A DNA stretch of 64,000 bases from Haematobia irritans (GCF_050003625.1 NC_134401.1:93040852-93104851); one strand, 5' to 3'. Shown: positions 43,213 to 57,284, numbered from the stretch's first letter. Notes: generated from the sequence alone by a model not told the origin. Numbers and translations: made by a program.

Positions 43213-44142
43213 AATGAAATGGCGCAAAACCTGCGAAAAGGACCTGCCTAATTCAGCGATGGAAGCAATAAAGAGATTTTTCCAAACGTGCATATTTTTT
43301 AAAAATTTTGGTCACTTTGCCAGTTACTCAGGGATGGAAAATACAATTTTTAAGAAAGTACAAAAAAGGTATTTTTTGAGCGAAAAGGTACTTTTTACCA
43401 AATTTCAACAAAAATTTCACTGGAAGATTATTGTCAAAAGACTGAATTTTAAAGAAAAAAAAAATTTTTACAAAATTTTCTATAGAAATAAAATTTTGCA
43501 AAAATTTCCTATAGAAATAAAATTTTTACAAAATTTTCTATAAAAATAAAATTTAGCAAAAATTCTATATAGAAATAAAATGTTGACAACTATTTCTACC
43601 GAAATAAAAAATCGATAATATAGAATCGCATTCTTTTTTCGACTAAAACTTTCTTGAAGTTCAATAAAATCCTGTTTTTGACTATGTGTTTTACAAAATC
43701 GAGATTTTCTTCCCACATGAATATGTCTGTTTTTCCATATTTGTAAAAGACTATTAGCAAATAAGGTTGATAAAGACTTTCTCAAAATATTAAAATATTT
43801 TGTCAAAGCTATTGTACCATAAATCTGATATCGACTCAAAAATGTCTACACAAAAGGTACTAAATCATTCGCGGGGGTACTACGGTACTGACCGGGGTGA
43901 AAAAGGTTTGAAAAAAGTACTATAGTACTGCATTTTCCATCCCTGCAGTTACTACGTGCTCATCCGAACGTTCATTTTCAACAATGAAGAGATTAAAGAC
44001 GTATCTTAGAAATTCGACTAGCGAGAGTAGACTCAAAGGATTGGCATTAATGTCGGTTCATCGCCGAATAAATGTGCCGACTGAAGAAGTCATTGATTTA
44101 TTTGCTGCCCAAAAAGCCCGTCGGCTCAATTTAATATTATAA
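43213..44142 (+). pseudogene. hAT transposase C-terminal fragment, split by a MITE
   Basis: After the MITE at 43329-43945 is removed, the frame reads TLPVT followed by TCSSERSFSTMKRLKTYLRN, then ESRLKGLALMSVHR, ending at TAA 44140-44142. LP(V/A)T-xSxERxFSxxKxxKxxLRxxM is the dimerisation-domain signature of hAT transposases. Upstream 43235-43310 (DLPNSAMEAIKRFF) belongs to the same gene but is one base out of frame in a T run before 43290. The stop codon touches the end of the family B element at 44144. Confidence 0.78.
43329..43945. mobile_element. hAT-type MITE with 8-bp duplication, inside a hAT gene
   Basis: Ends CAGGGATGGAAAATAC and, inverted on the right, CAGGGATGGAAAATGC. Flanked by CAGTTACT at 43321-43328 and 43946-43953. 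The interior includes a few 30-bp AT-rich units (43470-43600). Non-coding. Confidence 0.9.
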
Positions 44143-44143
44143 C

Positions 44144-45759
<1,616 letters not shown>

Positions 45760-45879
45760 TTGTATACATACCTATGCATAAATAAAATTTTCTACACATG
45801 AGATTACATGAATATTTTTTTTTTTTAAAGTTGAACCCCCCCGAATTAACATCCTGGCTACGGCCTTGTATGGGAGATA

Positions 45880-46636
45880 TATATAATCTGAACCGATTTT
45901 GACTAAATTTGACATGCATAGTTAGAATAATAATTCTGCTATCTCTGCAAAATTTCACGTAAATGGGAGTATAACTCTGGCCCCCGTGGTCATTTGAGCG
46001 TAAATCGGGCGAAAGATATATATGGAAGCTATATCTAAATATGAACAGATTTCAACCAAATTTGGCACATTTACCGATACTATTAAACGTACCCCTTGTG
46101 CAAAATTTGAAGCAATTCAGGGCAAAACTCTGGCTTTTGAGGCCATATAAGTCCAAATCGGACGAAAGATATATATGGGAGCTATATCTAAATATGAACC
46201 GATTTGGATAATATTTTGCAAGTTTCTCGAGACTCATAAAATATTCGGATGCACGGAATTTGAAGAACATCGGTTGATAAACACGCCAATTATAACCAGA
46301 TCGGGGATAAATATATATGACAGCTATATCTAATCTGAACCGATTTTTTCCAAAATCAATAGCGATCGTCTTTGTTCCCCAAAACGACCCTGTGCCAAAT
46401 TTGAGGACGATCGGACTTAAACTGCGACCTGTACGTTGCACACAAAAATACATGAACAGACAGACAGACGGACGGACAGACAGACAGACAGACGGACATC
46501 GCTAAATCGACTCAGAATTTAATTCTAAGACGATCGGTATACTAAACGATGGGTCTCAGACTTTTCCTTCTTTGCGTTACATACAAATGCACAAACTTAT
46601 TATACACTGTACCACAGTAGTGGTGAAGGGTATAAA
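45880..46636 (-). mobile_element. Helentron-like family D element, part 1
   Basis: Repeated atatatgggagctatatctaaatatgaac phrases, a (CAGA)n/(GGACAGA) microsatellite at 46461-46497, and an end with ttattatacactgtaccacagtagtggtgaagggtata. No 3' hairpin found. Confidence 0.62.
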
Positions 46637-46639
46637 TAT

Positions 46640-47610
46640 GGGAAACATTTAAATCGGAAGCAAAGGAAAGATATATATGGGAGCTATATCGAAATCTGAA
46701 CCGATTTCAATAAAATTTGACACACTTGACTATAGTACTAATTGTTCTTCTTGTGCAGAATTTTAAGCAAATTAGGATAAAACTCTGGCTTCCGGGGCCA
46801 TATAAGTCCATATCAGAGAATGAATCCGCCGAGTCGCGCCGCCGAGTCGCGCCGCCGATTTCAGTCGCCGCCGGCCATTTTTTGCCAGTCGACGCCGTCG
46901 CTGAATATGTCGGCTCATCTCGACTCAAATTTAGCCGCCAATTAATCAAAAATATTAGTTTAAATCAAAAAACTTTATTAATAATTGTAGTAATTTTAGT
47001 CAAAATGTTGAGCCTTTCACCCCCAATCAATCTATTTCAAAGTGTTATAATAATTTTGCAAAAATTTACCTCAAAAAATTTGAATGAAATGTAAATTTGA
47101 TTGTAAGATTGGTTGTACAACTAATCTCATTACCATTCGAATAACTTCAAATTGATTTTATAATGGATAATCGTCCGCCGCCAAAGAGACTTATTTATAT
47201 CGGCTTAGCCGTCAAGCCGCCGCCGCCGCCGCCGGATGCAAAAATTTAATGTCAGCCGCCGCCGACAAAAATGGGTCGGCTTCATTCTCTGGTCCATATC
47301 GGGCGAAATATATATATGGGAGCTATATCTAAATCTGACCGATTTCTTCCAAAATCAATATGGTTCTATTCTGAGCCAAAACACATACTTGTGCCAAATT
47401 TGAAGTCGATTGGACTAAAAATGCGACCTTGACTTTGATTACAAAAATGTGTTCACGGACAGACGGACATAGCTATATCGACTCAGGAGCCCACCCTGAG
47501 CATTTTTGCCAAAGACACCATGTGTCTATTTCGTCTCCTTCTGGGTGTTGCAAACATATGCACTAACTTATAATACCCTGTTCCACAGTGTAGCGCAGGG
47601 TACAATAACA
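46640..47610 (-). mobile_element. Helentron-like family D element, part 2, with a GCC-rich insertion
   Basis: A second family D end (gacagacggacatagctatatcgactcagg, then ataccctgttccacagtgtagcgcagggta). The middle, 46815-47290, is occupied by the GCC-rich repeat. Confidence 0.6.
46815..47290. mobile_element. GCC-repeat-ended element inserted in family D
   Basis: GCCGCC / GCCGAGTCGC arrays at 46820-46870 and GCCGCCGCC arrays at 47210-47270 flank an AT-rich interior with an fatty AT-content of roughly three quarters. The family D text on the two sides joins as ggccatataagtccatatc / ggtccatatcgggcgaaatat. A related piece lies at 6945-7130 and another at 47640-47735. Confidence 0.55.
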
Positions 47611-47639
47611 AGACAACCAGAAAACATTTTTGTTTCATT

Positions 47640-47735
47640 GAAGCCGCCGACATCGCCAAAATCTATCGGCTGTGAGCCGGCTTCGAGCCGCCGCCGCGTA
47701 TTTTTTTGTCAGCCGCCGGCCAAAAGTATTCGGAG
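47640..47735. repeat. GCCGCC repeat fragment
   Basis: Phrases gaagccgccgacatcgcc and gagccgccgccgcg, as in the element at 46815. Followed directly by a family A 3' end. Confidence 0.55.
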
Positions 47736-47739
47736 CAAG

Positions 47740-47800
47740 TTTCTGGGAGGTACATAAGATTCGGCCCCGCCGAACTTACTCCCGTATATCTTTTTTCACT
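47740..47800 (+). mobile_element. Helentron-like 3' end fragment
   Basis: gaggtacataag, hairpin TTCGGCC C CGCCGAA and cttactcccgtatat. Only the terminal 60 bp. Confidence 0.6.
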
Positions 47801-49185
47801 TGTTTTGTATTTGTAATACCGTTTAGTTAAAATTTTCTAAAATTATCCTGAGAATTATTTATATTTATTTTAATACATTGTCAATAGTACTATTAATATA
47901 CTTTGTAAATATGAAAGAATGTATAAATATGGTGAAAAGATTCAATCACGAATAGATTAACGCCATCTAGTGTTTGTGTTGGTCGCCTTTCCTACTCTAT
48001 TATTGGCTATGTGTCGATAGATGTCGCTGTTGTGTAAACCCAATTAAGGAAGCAACAATACAGTTTGTTGCTGTCGATTCACAGATAGCGCCCCATTTGC
48101 TATAATGATAACGACGATAAACTGCAGAGATGGATATGAATTTAGGTTTTTCCCAGCAACGGGATGTCGGGGTTTCCTGATATTTCACGGTATTTTATAT
48201 GAAATATTAACATAAATACGATAAAAAAAAAACTTTATACGGCCTGGCCGAATCTTAATTACTCACCACCATGGAATGCATACAATAATTTTTGTTGAAA
48301 ACATCTCCTCGTAATGATACATGTTGACTAAGGTCAACTTGGCTCTAATAATTCTTAAAAAATTATTTAAATTTTGTCGAAAAATGCTAAATCCATTCAA
48401 AAAAATCTGAGGAGTTTTCAAACGTTTCAGACAAGCCTAAAGTGCATTAAAAATCACAAAAACTTATTACAATTATGTATTTGGCAAAACATCACAAAAT
48501 TCACATCCAAAACACCGAATTCGAATCACACCTTAAGAAATGATGCAAATTCAGTGCAACGGCTGTTGAAATGGTGGACATCCATCCTATAACAAGCCCA
48601 TGTCATTGCTTCTGCGTGAATTTCCAAAAAGAACATTTTAACTACTTTTTGGCGAAGCGTTTATTGCTGGGGTCTTCTTTTATCTTTTGGTTTTTAAATA
48701 TATTAATTCATAATTTTATTTTCATATGCATATTTTCTTTAAAATGTATAATATCAGATTAGGATAATTACCGATCACCTTTTACATATATCTTTTGAAA
48801 ATGAACCTTAATTTGAAATTATACACTCTAGAGACGTACATAAATGACACTTGGAACCTATAATTATAGGTAAGGCTCTATGAAGGAATTTGTTTAGAGA
48901 ATTTCATTGCCGAAAATGCACATGCCAAAAAAGGTCATTCGACCAAGCACTTGATGGGCAGCTGACAAGAAACAAGTGTTAAGATATACATGAAAATATA
49001 GCACTTAAGACTAACATAAGACACCTTGCATATGGGTTTCATTTCAAATAAATTTGAAGAAATCTTGAAGTAGTACACAGAAAATTGCTATATGTATGAG
49101 TGTGGAAATTATGTAGGAGTACATTCATCATAGAATGCGATGTCTTCTGATACAGGTGTAAAAATGAAATATAATGACAGATAGA
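47801..49185. other. Intergenic, largely unrecognised
   Basis: A 45-bp family B 3' end (ggcctggccgaatcttaattactcaccaccatgg) lies at 48240-48275. Two short ORFs (48374-48592 and 48571-48762) show no domain, signal or codon pattern that supports a gene. Nothing else seen. Confidence 0.4.
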
Positions 49186-50193
49186 ACAAGTATATACGGC
49201 CGTAAATTCGGCCAGGCCGAATCTTATGTACCCTCCACCATGGATTGCGTAGAAACTTCTGCGAAAGAGTGTCATCAACTATCAAATTACTTGCGTTGTG
49301 ATAATACTTACCGATGGCAATGTATCTTAAAACTTCTTAACATCGTTTTCTAAATTGTGAGTTAGTCATACAAAAAAGTTATGTATAGGTAAGTCTACAA
49401 ATAATTACGAATCGATATGGACTTTTGCAGGGTACGTGGAGAGCCAGAATTGAAATATGGGGGTCGCTTATATGGGGGCTACAATTATGAACTTGATATG
49501 GACCAATTTTTGTGTATATATAACTATAGACCGATATGGACCTAGTTAGGCATGGTTGTTAACGACCATATACTAGCACAATGTACCAAATTTCAACTGA
49601 CTCGGATGAAATTTGCTCCTCCAAGTGGCTCCAAAACCAAATCTCGGGATCGGTTTATATGGGGGCTATATATGATTATGGCCTGATATGGACCACTTTT
49701 GGCATGGTTGTTTAATATAATATACTACCATCACGTACTAAATTTCAACCAAATCGGATGAATTTTGCTTCTCCAAAAGAAATCGGAGGTCAAATCTGGG
49801 GATCGGTTTATATGGAGGCTATATATAATTATGGACTGATATGAACCAATTCCTGCATGGTTGTTGGATACCATATACTAACATCATGTACCAAATTTAC
49901 ACCGAATCGGTTGAATTTTGCTCCTCCAAGGGGCTCCGGAAGTCAAATCTGGGGATCGGTTTATATGGGGGCTATATATAATTATTGACCGATGTGGACC
50001 AATTTTTGCATGGTCATTAGAGACCATATACTAACACCATGTACCAAATTTCAACCGGATCGGATGAAATTTGCTTTTCCTTTTTATGACCCAGAATATA
50101 TATACTTTATGGGGTCTTAGAGCAATATTTCGATGTGTTACAAACGGAATGACAAAGTTAATATACCCCCATCCAATGGTGGAGGGTATAAAA
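49186..50193 (-). mobile_element. Helentron-like family A element, complete ends
   Basis: agaacaagtatatacggccg, hairpin TTCGGCC A GGCCGAA, TACCCTCCACCAT, four to five repeat units, then cagaatatatatactttatgggg and atggtggagggtata. The microsatellite segment is deleted (tgacccagaatat follows the repeats directly). Confidence 0.8.
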
Positions 50194-50261
50194 AGTTAGG
50201 TGTGTTATTTGAAAATATTCAATCATTTGTGAAAAAGAAAACAGCGAAATATATGTGAACA

Positions 50262-50440
50262 TTTTTACTTGTAGTTAACAGAAGTAAATTTCAGATATTT
50301 TATCTTCTATTAAATTTAACTGAAAAATTTTCAGCAATTAAGTTACTAACTGACATATGAACATATATGCCCATACTGCTGTTAAAAGTTCGTTAGTTAA
50401 CGTAGTATTAAAGGAGTGTCATGATAAAGAGCTTACTATT
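50262..50440. repeat. Dispersed repeat shared with 52135-52330
   Basis: Matching phrases: ttagttaacgtag, taactgacatatg and taaaagttcgttag. Probably an uncharacterised MITE; ends not resolved. Confidence 0.5.
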
Positions 50441-50536
50441 GTGTGCTTCACAGCAAAAAAGAGCTTCCAAAAAATAATTTGGATCCTCAATTTGTGATCC
50501 GGAAGTAGTGCAAACTTGGATCATCTCCAATGATTT

Positions 50537-51520
50537 TTATACCCTCCACCATAGGATGGGGGGTATATTAACTTTGTCATTCCGTTTGTAACACATCGAA
50601 ATATTGCTCTAAGACCCCATAAAGTATATATATTCTGGGTCGTGGTGAAATTCTGAGTCGATCTGAGCATGTCCGTCCGTACGTCCGTCTGTTGAAATCA
50701 CGCTAACTTCCGAACGAAACAAGCTATCGACTTGAAACTTTGCACAAGTAGTTGTTATTGATGTAGGTCGGATGGTATTGCAAATGGGCCATATCGGTCC
50801 ACTTTTCCGTATAGCCCCCATATAAACGGACCCCCAAATTTGGCTTGCGAGGCCTGTAAGAGAAGCAAATTTCATCGGATTCGGCTGAAATTTGTACATT
50901 GTGTTAGTATATGGTCTCTAACAACCATACAAAAAAGTGTCCTCATCGGTGCATAATTATATATAGCCCCCATATAAACCGATCCCCAGATTTGACCTCC
51001 GGTGCCTTTTGGGGAACCAAAATTCATCCGATTTGGTTGAAATTTGGTACGTGGTGGTAGTATATGATATTTAACAACCATGCCAAAAGTGGTCCATATC
51101 AGTCCCGATCTCGAGATTTGGTTTTGGAGCCTCTTGGAGGAGCAAATTTCATCCGAGTCAGTTGAAATTTGGTACATTGTGCTAGTATATGGCCGTTAAC
51201 AGCCATGCCTAACTAGGTCCATATCGGTCTATAGTTATATATAGCCCTCAGATAAATCGATCCCCAATCACACAAAAATTGGTCCATATCAAGTTCATAA
51301 TTGTATATAGTCCCCATATAAGCGACCCCCATATTTCAATTCTGGCTCCCTACGTACTGTGCAAAAGTCCATACCGATTCGTAATTATTTGTAGACTTAC
51401 CTACACATACCTTTTTTGTCTAATATATACCACGTTTGGACTAACTCACAATTTAGAAAACGATTAAAGATACCACAACCCAAGTAATTCGATTGTGGAT
51501 GACAGTCTTTCGTAGACATT
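50537..51520 (+). mobile_element. Helentron-like family A element, 3' hairpin missing
   Basis: TATACCCTCCACCATAGG start, GTCC microsatellite near 50675, four repeat units. It stops after gatgacagtctttcgtaga, about 20 bp before the expected hairpin region. Confidence 0.78.
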
Positions 51521-52134
51521 CTAACTACTTCCGGAGATATTCTTTATTATTTTGAATGAAAAAATAAAGAATGCTGGTTCAAAAAAGCATAATAAACATA
51601 AGCGGAAATTTTTATTTTTATATTTTTCTAAAAAAAATATTTTTTTGTTTTATGTTATACATCGTTTTTATTTAGTTTTTTTTTCAGCATATATTTTTGT
51701 ATAAATATATTTTTTTCATTAAAAATAATGGTAATTTGCAAAATCTTCTCAAAAGATCTTCCATGGAAATGAAAAAAATCAAACGGCACAGGCTCAAATC
51801 CCAGCGGAGATGATTTTTTAAAATTTTATTTTATTATTTCTTTACATTTTATTGATTTTCTATTCTCTTTTGCGAAATTTAAAGGTCCAAAACTTAACTT
51901 TTCACTTAAAACGACCTAATTCCGTACTTTCTAAGACGGATCGGAAGTGAAAATAGTCGATAGAGGATCCCGGGATGCGCTTTAAAAGAAATGTTTGTGG
52001 ACTTGTCCAAAAGGACTGCATCCGAAGTGGGGAAAACTTGATGGGGGATTCCAGGATGTGCTTTAAAAGAAATGTTTGTGGAACAACTTCCAATTTTTTT
52101 GGTGGGTTATTCATAATCATGTAGTTCCGTTAGG
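51521..52134. other. AT-rich stretch with a short duplicated motif
   Basis: The phrase ctttaaaagaaatgtttgtgga occurs at 51980 and 52061 (81 bp apart). No coding or repeat family assigned. Confidence 0.4.
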
Positions 52135-52330
52135 CTTTAGCTGTCAGTTAACATAAAGTAAATTGCAAATATCTTATCTCCGGTTAACTTCAACTGAGAA
52201 AATTTAAGTAGTTAAGTTCTTAACTGACATATGGGATACGTATATAGACAAGATTTGTCCATAGAACGGTTTAAAAGTTCGTTAGCTAACGTAGAACTAA
52301 CGGAGCTTCATGAAAATGTGGGTAAGAAGC
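52135..52330. repeat. Dispersed repeat shared with 50262-50440
   Basis: See the partner entry. It contains gttagctaacgtagaactaacgg. Confidence 0.5.
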
Positions 52331-52409
52331 CTTAATATACATTTTGTGTGTGCGTGAGCGGACAAACGAAAGACTTAAGAAAGAAACAAGTTACTAGTTT
52401 GTATAACAA

Positions 52410-52883
52410 CCCTACGGGAAATGGATCAACCACTGGAACGGAACAGGACTAGTCCCTGGTGTGTATGGACCAGTCTTAGTTCTGGTCAAGACGTATGGAA
52501 GGGACCGGTCACTTTAACATGGGTTTGTCATTGACGGGGTAAATGACGTCTTGGATTCGTTGCTAAGGACACGTCCTGGGACATCTTAGTAGTAGCACTC
52601 CATAGACAGGTCCTCATGAACCAGTCTCGGACAAACTCTTAGGGATAAGTTCAGTTTGGTTCTCCGAACCGCACCAGAAATGAAAAACTTTTGAAATATG
52701 TTGAACAATAGGTTATTCTGATAATTCTACTTCACTAAATGTGTAGATCCAATAAGATTTTTATATCAAGCGAGTATGGAAATAATTAAATTATGACTAT
52801 TTTAAAACTGCGACAAAGTGGATCACCGGTACCAGTCCTATGATAGGTCCGTCAGTGGCAATTTGCACCAATTTCCCGTAGGG
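52410..52883. mobile_element. MITE (family T3), complete
   Basis: Ends CCCTACGGGAAAT and ATTTCCCGTAGGG are perfect inverse copies. The interior has paired phrases with ggaccagtc / gaccggtcac and later ggtaccagtcctatgataggtcc, itself locally palindromic. 474 bp, non-coding. Truncated copy at 22808. Confidence 0.75.
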
Positions 52884-52957
52884 AATGTGCCAACGTCTAC
52901 CAATTCATTCTGATTTTGGATTAATATACCTTACATCATTATGTGCTCAGGTATAAG

Positions 52958-53721
52958 TACACCCTCAAAAAAAAATTCACTTCTCTAACATATGTTCCAA
53001 ACATATTTTGCAGGAAGCACATATATTGTTGGATACTGCAGAAACATTAATATGTTTGTTTTATGTGAGCATATTATATGTTAGGAAGCATTTTGAATCC
53101 AAAAATAGTATATGCTTGGAAGAATTCCCCAAAGAAGATTGTGCTCATTCCCTCATATAATTTTCACGTCCACGAAATTTTTGAGTTCTTCGCATCTTTT
53201 TCTGTAATACAAATATGCTGTTTTTTTTTTTCAAATGTCTATTCTCTTGGTTCCGAACGTCTATTCTTTTTATTCCGAATACTCATTTTAATATTCAAAT
53301 TAAATAGTATTTAGACTTAAGCATATAAAATTTTTGGCCTTAACACAAAACAGTTTTCCAAAACAACATACAAGCGGTTTCACAGAAATTGCTCTCATTT
53401 CATTCTCTCGCTGTGTTATGTTGATATCTTTTTATTCAACCCTCCCGGTTTCCATCTCTATTTATTTCTCTATACTAATTCTCTCTCTCTCTGTCGCTCT
53501 CTGAATAAAGTATCTCAACATATATATGTTTACTCGAAATTTGTAAATTTATATATGTTTATGAAACATTCATGCCCCAAACATAATATATTCTAACATA
53601 TTAACATATGTGTCCCAAACATTTTGTGTTAGTTTAGGAACATTATTGTGTTTAAAAATTTGCCCGAAACACATTTTGTTTATATCGGAACATATGAAAA
53701 ACATATTTTTCTAACAGTGTA
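52958..53721 (-). mobile_element. T2 MITE, complete
   Basis: TACACCCTCAAAAAAAAATTC on the left and TACACTGTTAGAAAAATATG read inward from the right, so TACAC termini and a TA target. Arms rich in ATATGTTTG-type motifs. It contains a CT-rich block (53470-53500). Confidence 0.72.
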
Positions 53722-53907
53722 GTTCGTTGGTAGATTTTAATTAAAAGAAAAGTTGTTTCTCATTAAATTTAGCACATGCATCTTTGACATTTACGTTCCT
53801 CCGTTAAAGAAAAATTTTCAATATATAAAACAAAATATTTTTGATTTTTAAAATTAGAAATACATAGAAATCTTCAAATTGACTTATATTTGGATTAATG
53901 ATAATAT

Positions 53908-54484
53908 GTTAAGTATATACGGCCGTAAGTTCGGGCAGGCCGAATCTTATGTACCCTCCGACTTGGTTTGAATAGAAACTTCTACTAAAGACTGTCATCC
54001 ACAATCGATTGCTTGTGGTAACACTTGTCGATGTCAAGGTATCTTAAAACTTCTTAACATCGTCTTCTAAATTATGGACTAACTTATCCATACGGGAAAT
54101 ATGTTAGACAAAAAAGGCACATTAAATAGCAATATAATACAGTTCTTGACCAGTATATATAGGGGAGTCTATAAATAATTACGAACCGACATGACATTTA
54201 TTGCGGTAATTAGAGAGCCAGAAATGCAATAGGGCGGTCGATTTATATGGCTGTATATAATTATGAACCGATTGTGTGGTAAGTGCCAAATTTTAGGAAG
54301 ATCAAATGAAATTTGCTTATCTGGGGCTTGATTTATCTGGGGGCATCGTTGTTAGTGGCCATATACTAACACAACGTACCAAATTTTAACCGAGTCGTAT
54401 GAAATTTGGGGGCTATATATAATTATGGACCAATATGGACAAAAATTTGCATTGGTATTAGAGGCTATATCTTAACACCACGTA
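53908..54484 (-). mobile_element. Helentron-like family A element, truncated
   Basis: aagtatatacggccgtaag, hairpin with one mutated base (TTCGGGC A GGCCGAA), TACCCTCCGACTTGG, then two to three poorly kept repeat units. Ends at the T5-like MITE. Confidence 0.65.
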
Positions 54485-55010
54485 CACCCAAAAAAAGTGA
54501 ACCCAACATGAAAGAAAATGGATTTATGTTTTTGAAATTTTTAAATACAATAGTTTTCTAATTGGAACATGTTATAAAAAAGTTAATACTATTTGTCAAA
54601 TTGGAAAAAAAACTATGTTAAAAATAATCTTTTTTTCTGTTGTTGAAAAAAATTTCATATGTTAAAGGAAAAAATGGATTTAAAAATAATTAAAATGTCT
54701 TGAGCGCTGTACGAAATTCAATACAGGTACAAGTTTAGTAAAATTTACCCATTTGAGGGACTTATGAACTCAATTTAAGCAAACTTCTCCCAGTTTGGGA
54801 AAATATGAACTATTTTAGTTTTTAGTTTAATTGTGCACTATATTTGCATACAACGTTTTTTACTTAGTTTTAGTTCACGTCATTGCAGTAAGCGAAAAAT
54901 TATTCAAAGCTATATTATGAACGATGATATGATAAAAATAAGTAAATATTTTTCGACAAATTCAAGAACATTTATTTTACATAATTATTAATATATTAGA
55001 AATAATTAAT
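54485..55010. mobile_element. T5-like MITE
   Basis: Begins CACCCAAAAAAAGTGAACCC, like CACTGAAAAAACAGTGAACCC at 9960, and shares ataaaaataagtaaatatttttc near 54935. The right end is not resolved. Confidence 0.5.
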
Positions 55011-55795
55011 GCACTTGTACTTAATAAAGAAAATGTATTTTGAAGGAATAAATTGGATTTAGTGTCTATGTGAATTCACTTGTGTGTAGTTTGTGGCTTA
55101 AACTTTGGGCTGATAAAAAATCATCTTTGTAATCGTACACGTAGCTTATCGTATAGTCGTCTCAATCTAACATTATCTCAAACCCACTTGCTTTCAATAC
55201 TATTGGCCTGTTCGTGTTTTCTACTGGGAATTTCATTACAAAATATTCCTTTTAAATATGCATGCATTAAAGCATAAATCCATTTTCACGAATCCATAAT
55301 GGAATAATAAGCAAATGTTCTTTTGTTGAGCGATCTTTCGCATGATATAGTGAAGAAAGACTCGTAACATGGAATACAATAGGAAAATTAAAGAAATTAT
55401 TTTTTTATATATTAATTATGCTAAGTTATCGATTACAAATTCAATAAATTTTAAACTACTATATGCACTATACTGTAGGAGGTTTGCCTTTTATATTCCG
55501 GGATTAGAGAAAAATACCAAAAATTAATCATCGATTATTGGTTTTGCCACTAATGCCTACACAGAAAAAAAGGAACTCGTAATTTATGACAGGTTTTGAA
55601 CTTCAATTTAGTTAATCGCACTTCAAACCAGTTAGTTCAAATTAAAACAAAAATTGTATGAAAATCTCGTAATAATTATTAATTTGGCGGAGAGCATACC
55701 AAGTTGAATTGGTACAAAAAGATGGCGACGAACATACAGGAACTGAAGCCTTTAATTGACATTATAACCACAGTGGCCACTAGTGCAAAAAATAA
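55011..55795. other. AT-rich stretch, nothing firm
   Basis: CACAGAAAAAAAGGAACTCG at 55559 looks like another MITE terminus. The 65-aa ORF at 55080-55277 has no supporting feature. Confidence 0.35.
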
Positions 55796-57282
55796 TCTAC
55801 CAAAATTGGTAGAAAATTTTACCAAATTTAAAAAAAAATTATTTTGAAGTTTTTGTCAAAATTTTATGTCTATAGAAAATTTTATCAAAACTTTATTTCT
55901 ATAGAAAATTTAGTCAATATTTAATTTCTATAGAAAATTTTGTCAAAATTTTATTTCTATAGAAAAATTGGCGAAAATTTTATTTTTATAGAAAATTCGT
56001 CTACATTTTACTACTATAGAAAATTTTTTCAAAATTTTATTTCTATAGAAAGTTTTGTTAATATTTAATTTGTCAAAATTTTATTTCTATAGAAAATTTT
56101 TTCAATATTTAATTTCTATAGAAAATTTTGTGAAAATTTTATTTCTATAGAAAATTTTGTGAAAATTTTATTTCTATAGAAAAGTTTGTGAAAATTTTAT
56201 TTCAATAGAAAATTTTGTTAAAATTTTATATCTATAGAAGGTTAGGTTAGGTTAGGTTAGGTGGCGGCCCGATGTATCAGGCTCACATAGACTATTCAGT
56301 CCATTGTGATACTACATTGGTGAACTTCTCTCTTATCACTGAGTGCTGCCCGATTCCATGTTAAGCTCAATGACAAGGGACCTCCTTTTTATAGCCGAGT
56401 CCGAACGGCGTTCCACATTGCAGTGAAACCACTTAGAGAAGCTTTGAAACCCTCAGAAATGTCACCAGCATTACTGAGGTGGGATAATCCACCGCTGAAA
56501 AAGTTTTTGGTGTTCGGTCGAAGCAGGAATCGAACCCACGACCTTGTGTATGTAAGGCGGGCATGCTAACCATTGCACCATGGTGGCTCCCATAGGTGGT
56601 GGAATGGTGGCTTCTATAGAAGATTTTGACAAAATTTTATTTTGTAGAAAATTTTTTTTTGTCAAAATTGTATGTCTGTAGACAATTTTGTCAATATTTT
56701 ATTTCTATAGAAGGTGTTGTTTAGAAAATTTTGTCAATACTTATTAATTTTTATAGAAAATTTTTTCAATATTTAATTTCTATAGAAAATTTTATTTTCA
56801 TAGAAAATTTTATTTCTATACAAATTTTTGTCAAAATTTTATTTCTATAGAAAATTTTGTCAAAATTTTATTTCTATAGAAAATTCGTCAAAATTTTACT
56901 ACTATAGAAAATTTTGTGAAAATTTGATTTCCATAGAAAATTTTGTCAAAATTTTACTTCAATAGAAAATTTTCTCAATATTTAATTTCTATACAAATTT
57001 TTGTCAAAATTTTATTTCTATAAAATTTTTTGTCAAAATTTTACTACTATTGAAAATTTTGTCAAAATTTTAGTTCTATAAAAAATTTTGTAAAAATTTG
57101 ATTTCTATAGAAAATTTTGTGAAAATTTTATTTCTATAGAAAATTTTCTTAAAATTTTATTTCTATGGAAGATTTTGTTAAAATTTTATTTCTATGTAAG
57201 AGTTTGTCAAAATTTTATTCTGTGGAAAATTTTGTCAACATTTTATTCCTATAGAAAATTTTGTCAAACTTTTTTTTTAGAA
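55796..57282. repeat. 30-bp AT-rich tandem array, about 1.1 kb excluding a SINE
   Basis: Several dozen degenerate units close to AAAATTTTGTC + AAAATTTTATTTCTATAG, with variants (ggtaaaattc, ctactatag). By far the longest array of this unit in the window. A SINE interrupts it at 56239-56591. Confidence 0.9.
56239..56591 (-). mobile_element. tRNA-derived SINE with the longest TTAGG tail
   Basis: Minus-strand copy. The left end is (GGTTA)4, i.e. TTAGG repeats. The head on the right includes gtgcaatggttagc and the intact B-box, read on the minus strand. Confidence 0.92.
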
Positions 57283-57284
57283 AA

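Noticed and set aside
48374..48762. Two overlapping ORFs of 72 and 63 aa
   Set aside because: No recognisable motif, AT-rich random-like composition, no promoter or splice context.
56239..56265. Interstitial telomere repeat (TTAGG)
   Set aside because: Only four units, always attached to the SINE body; it is the SINE tail.
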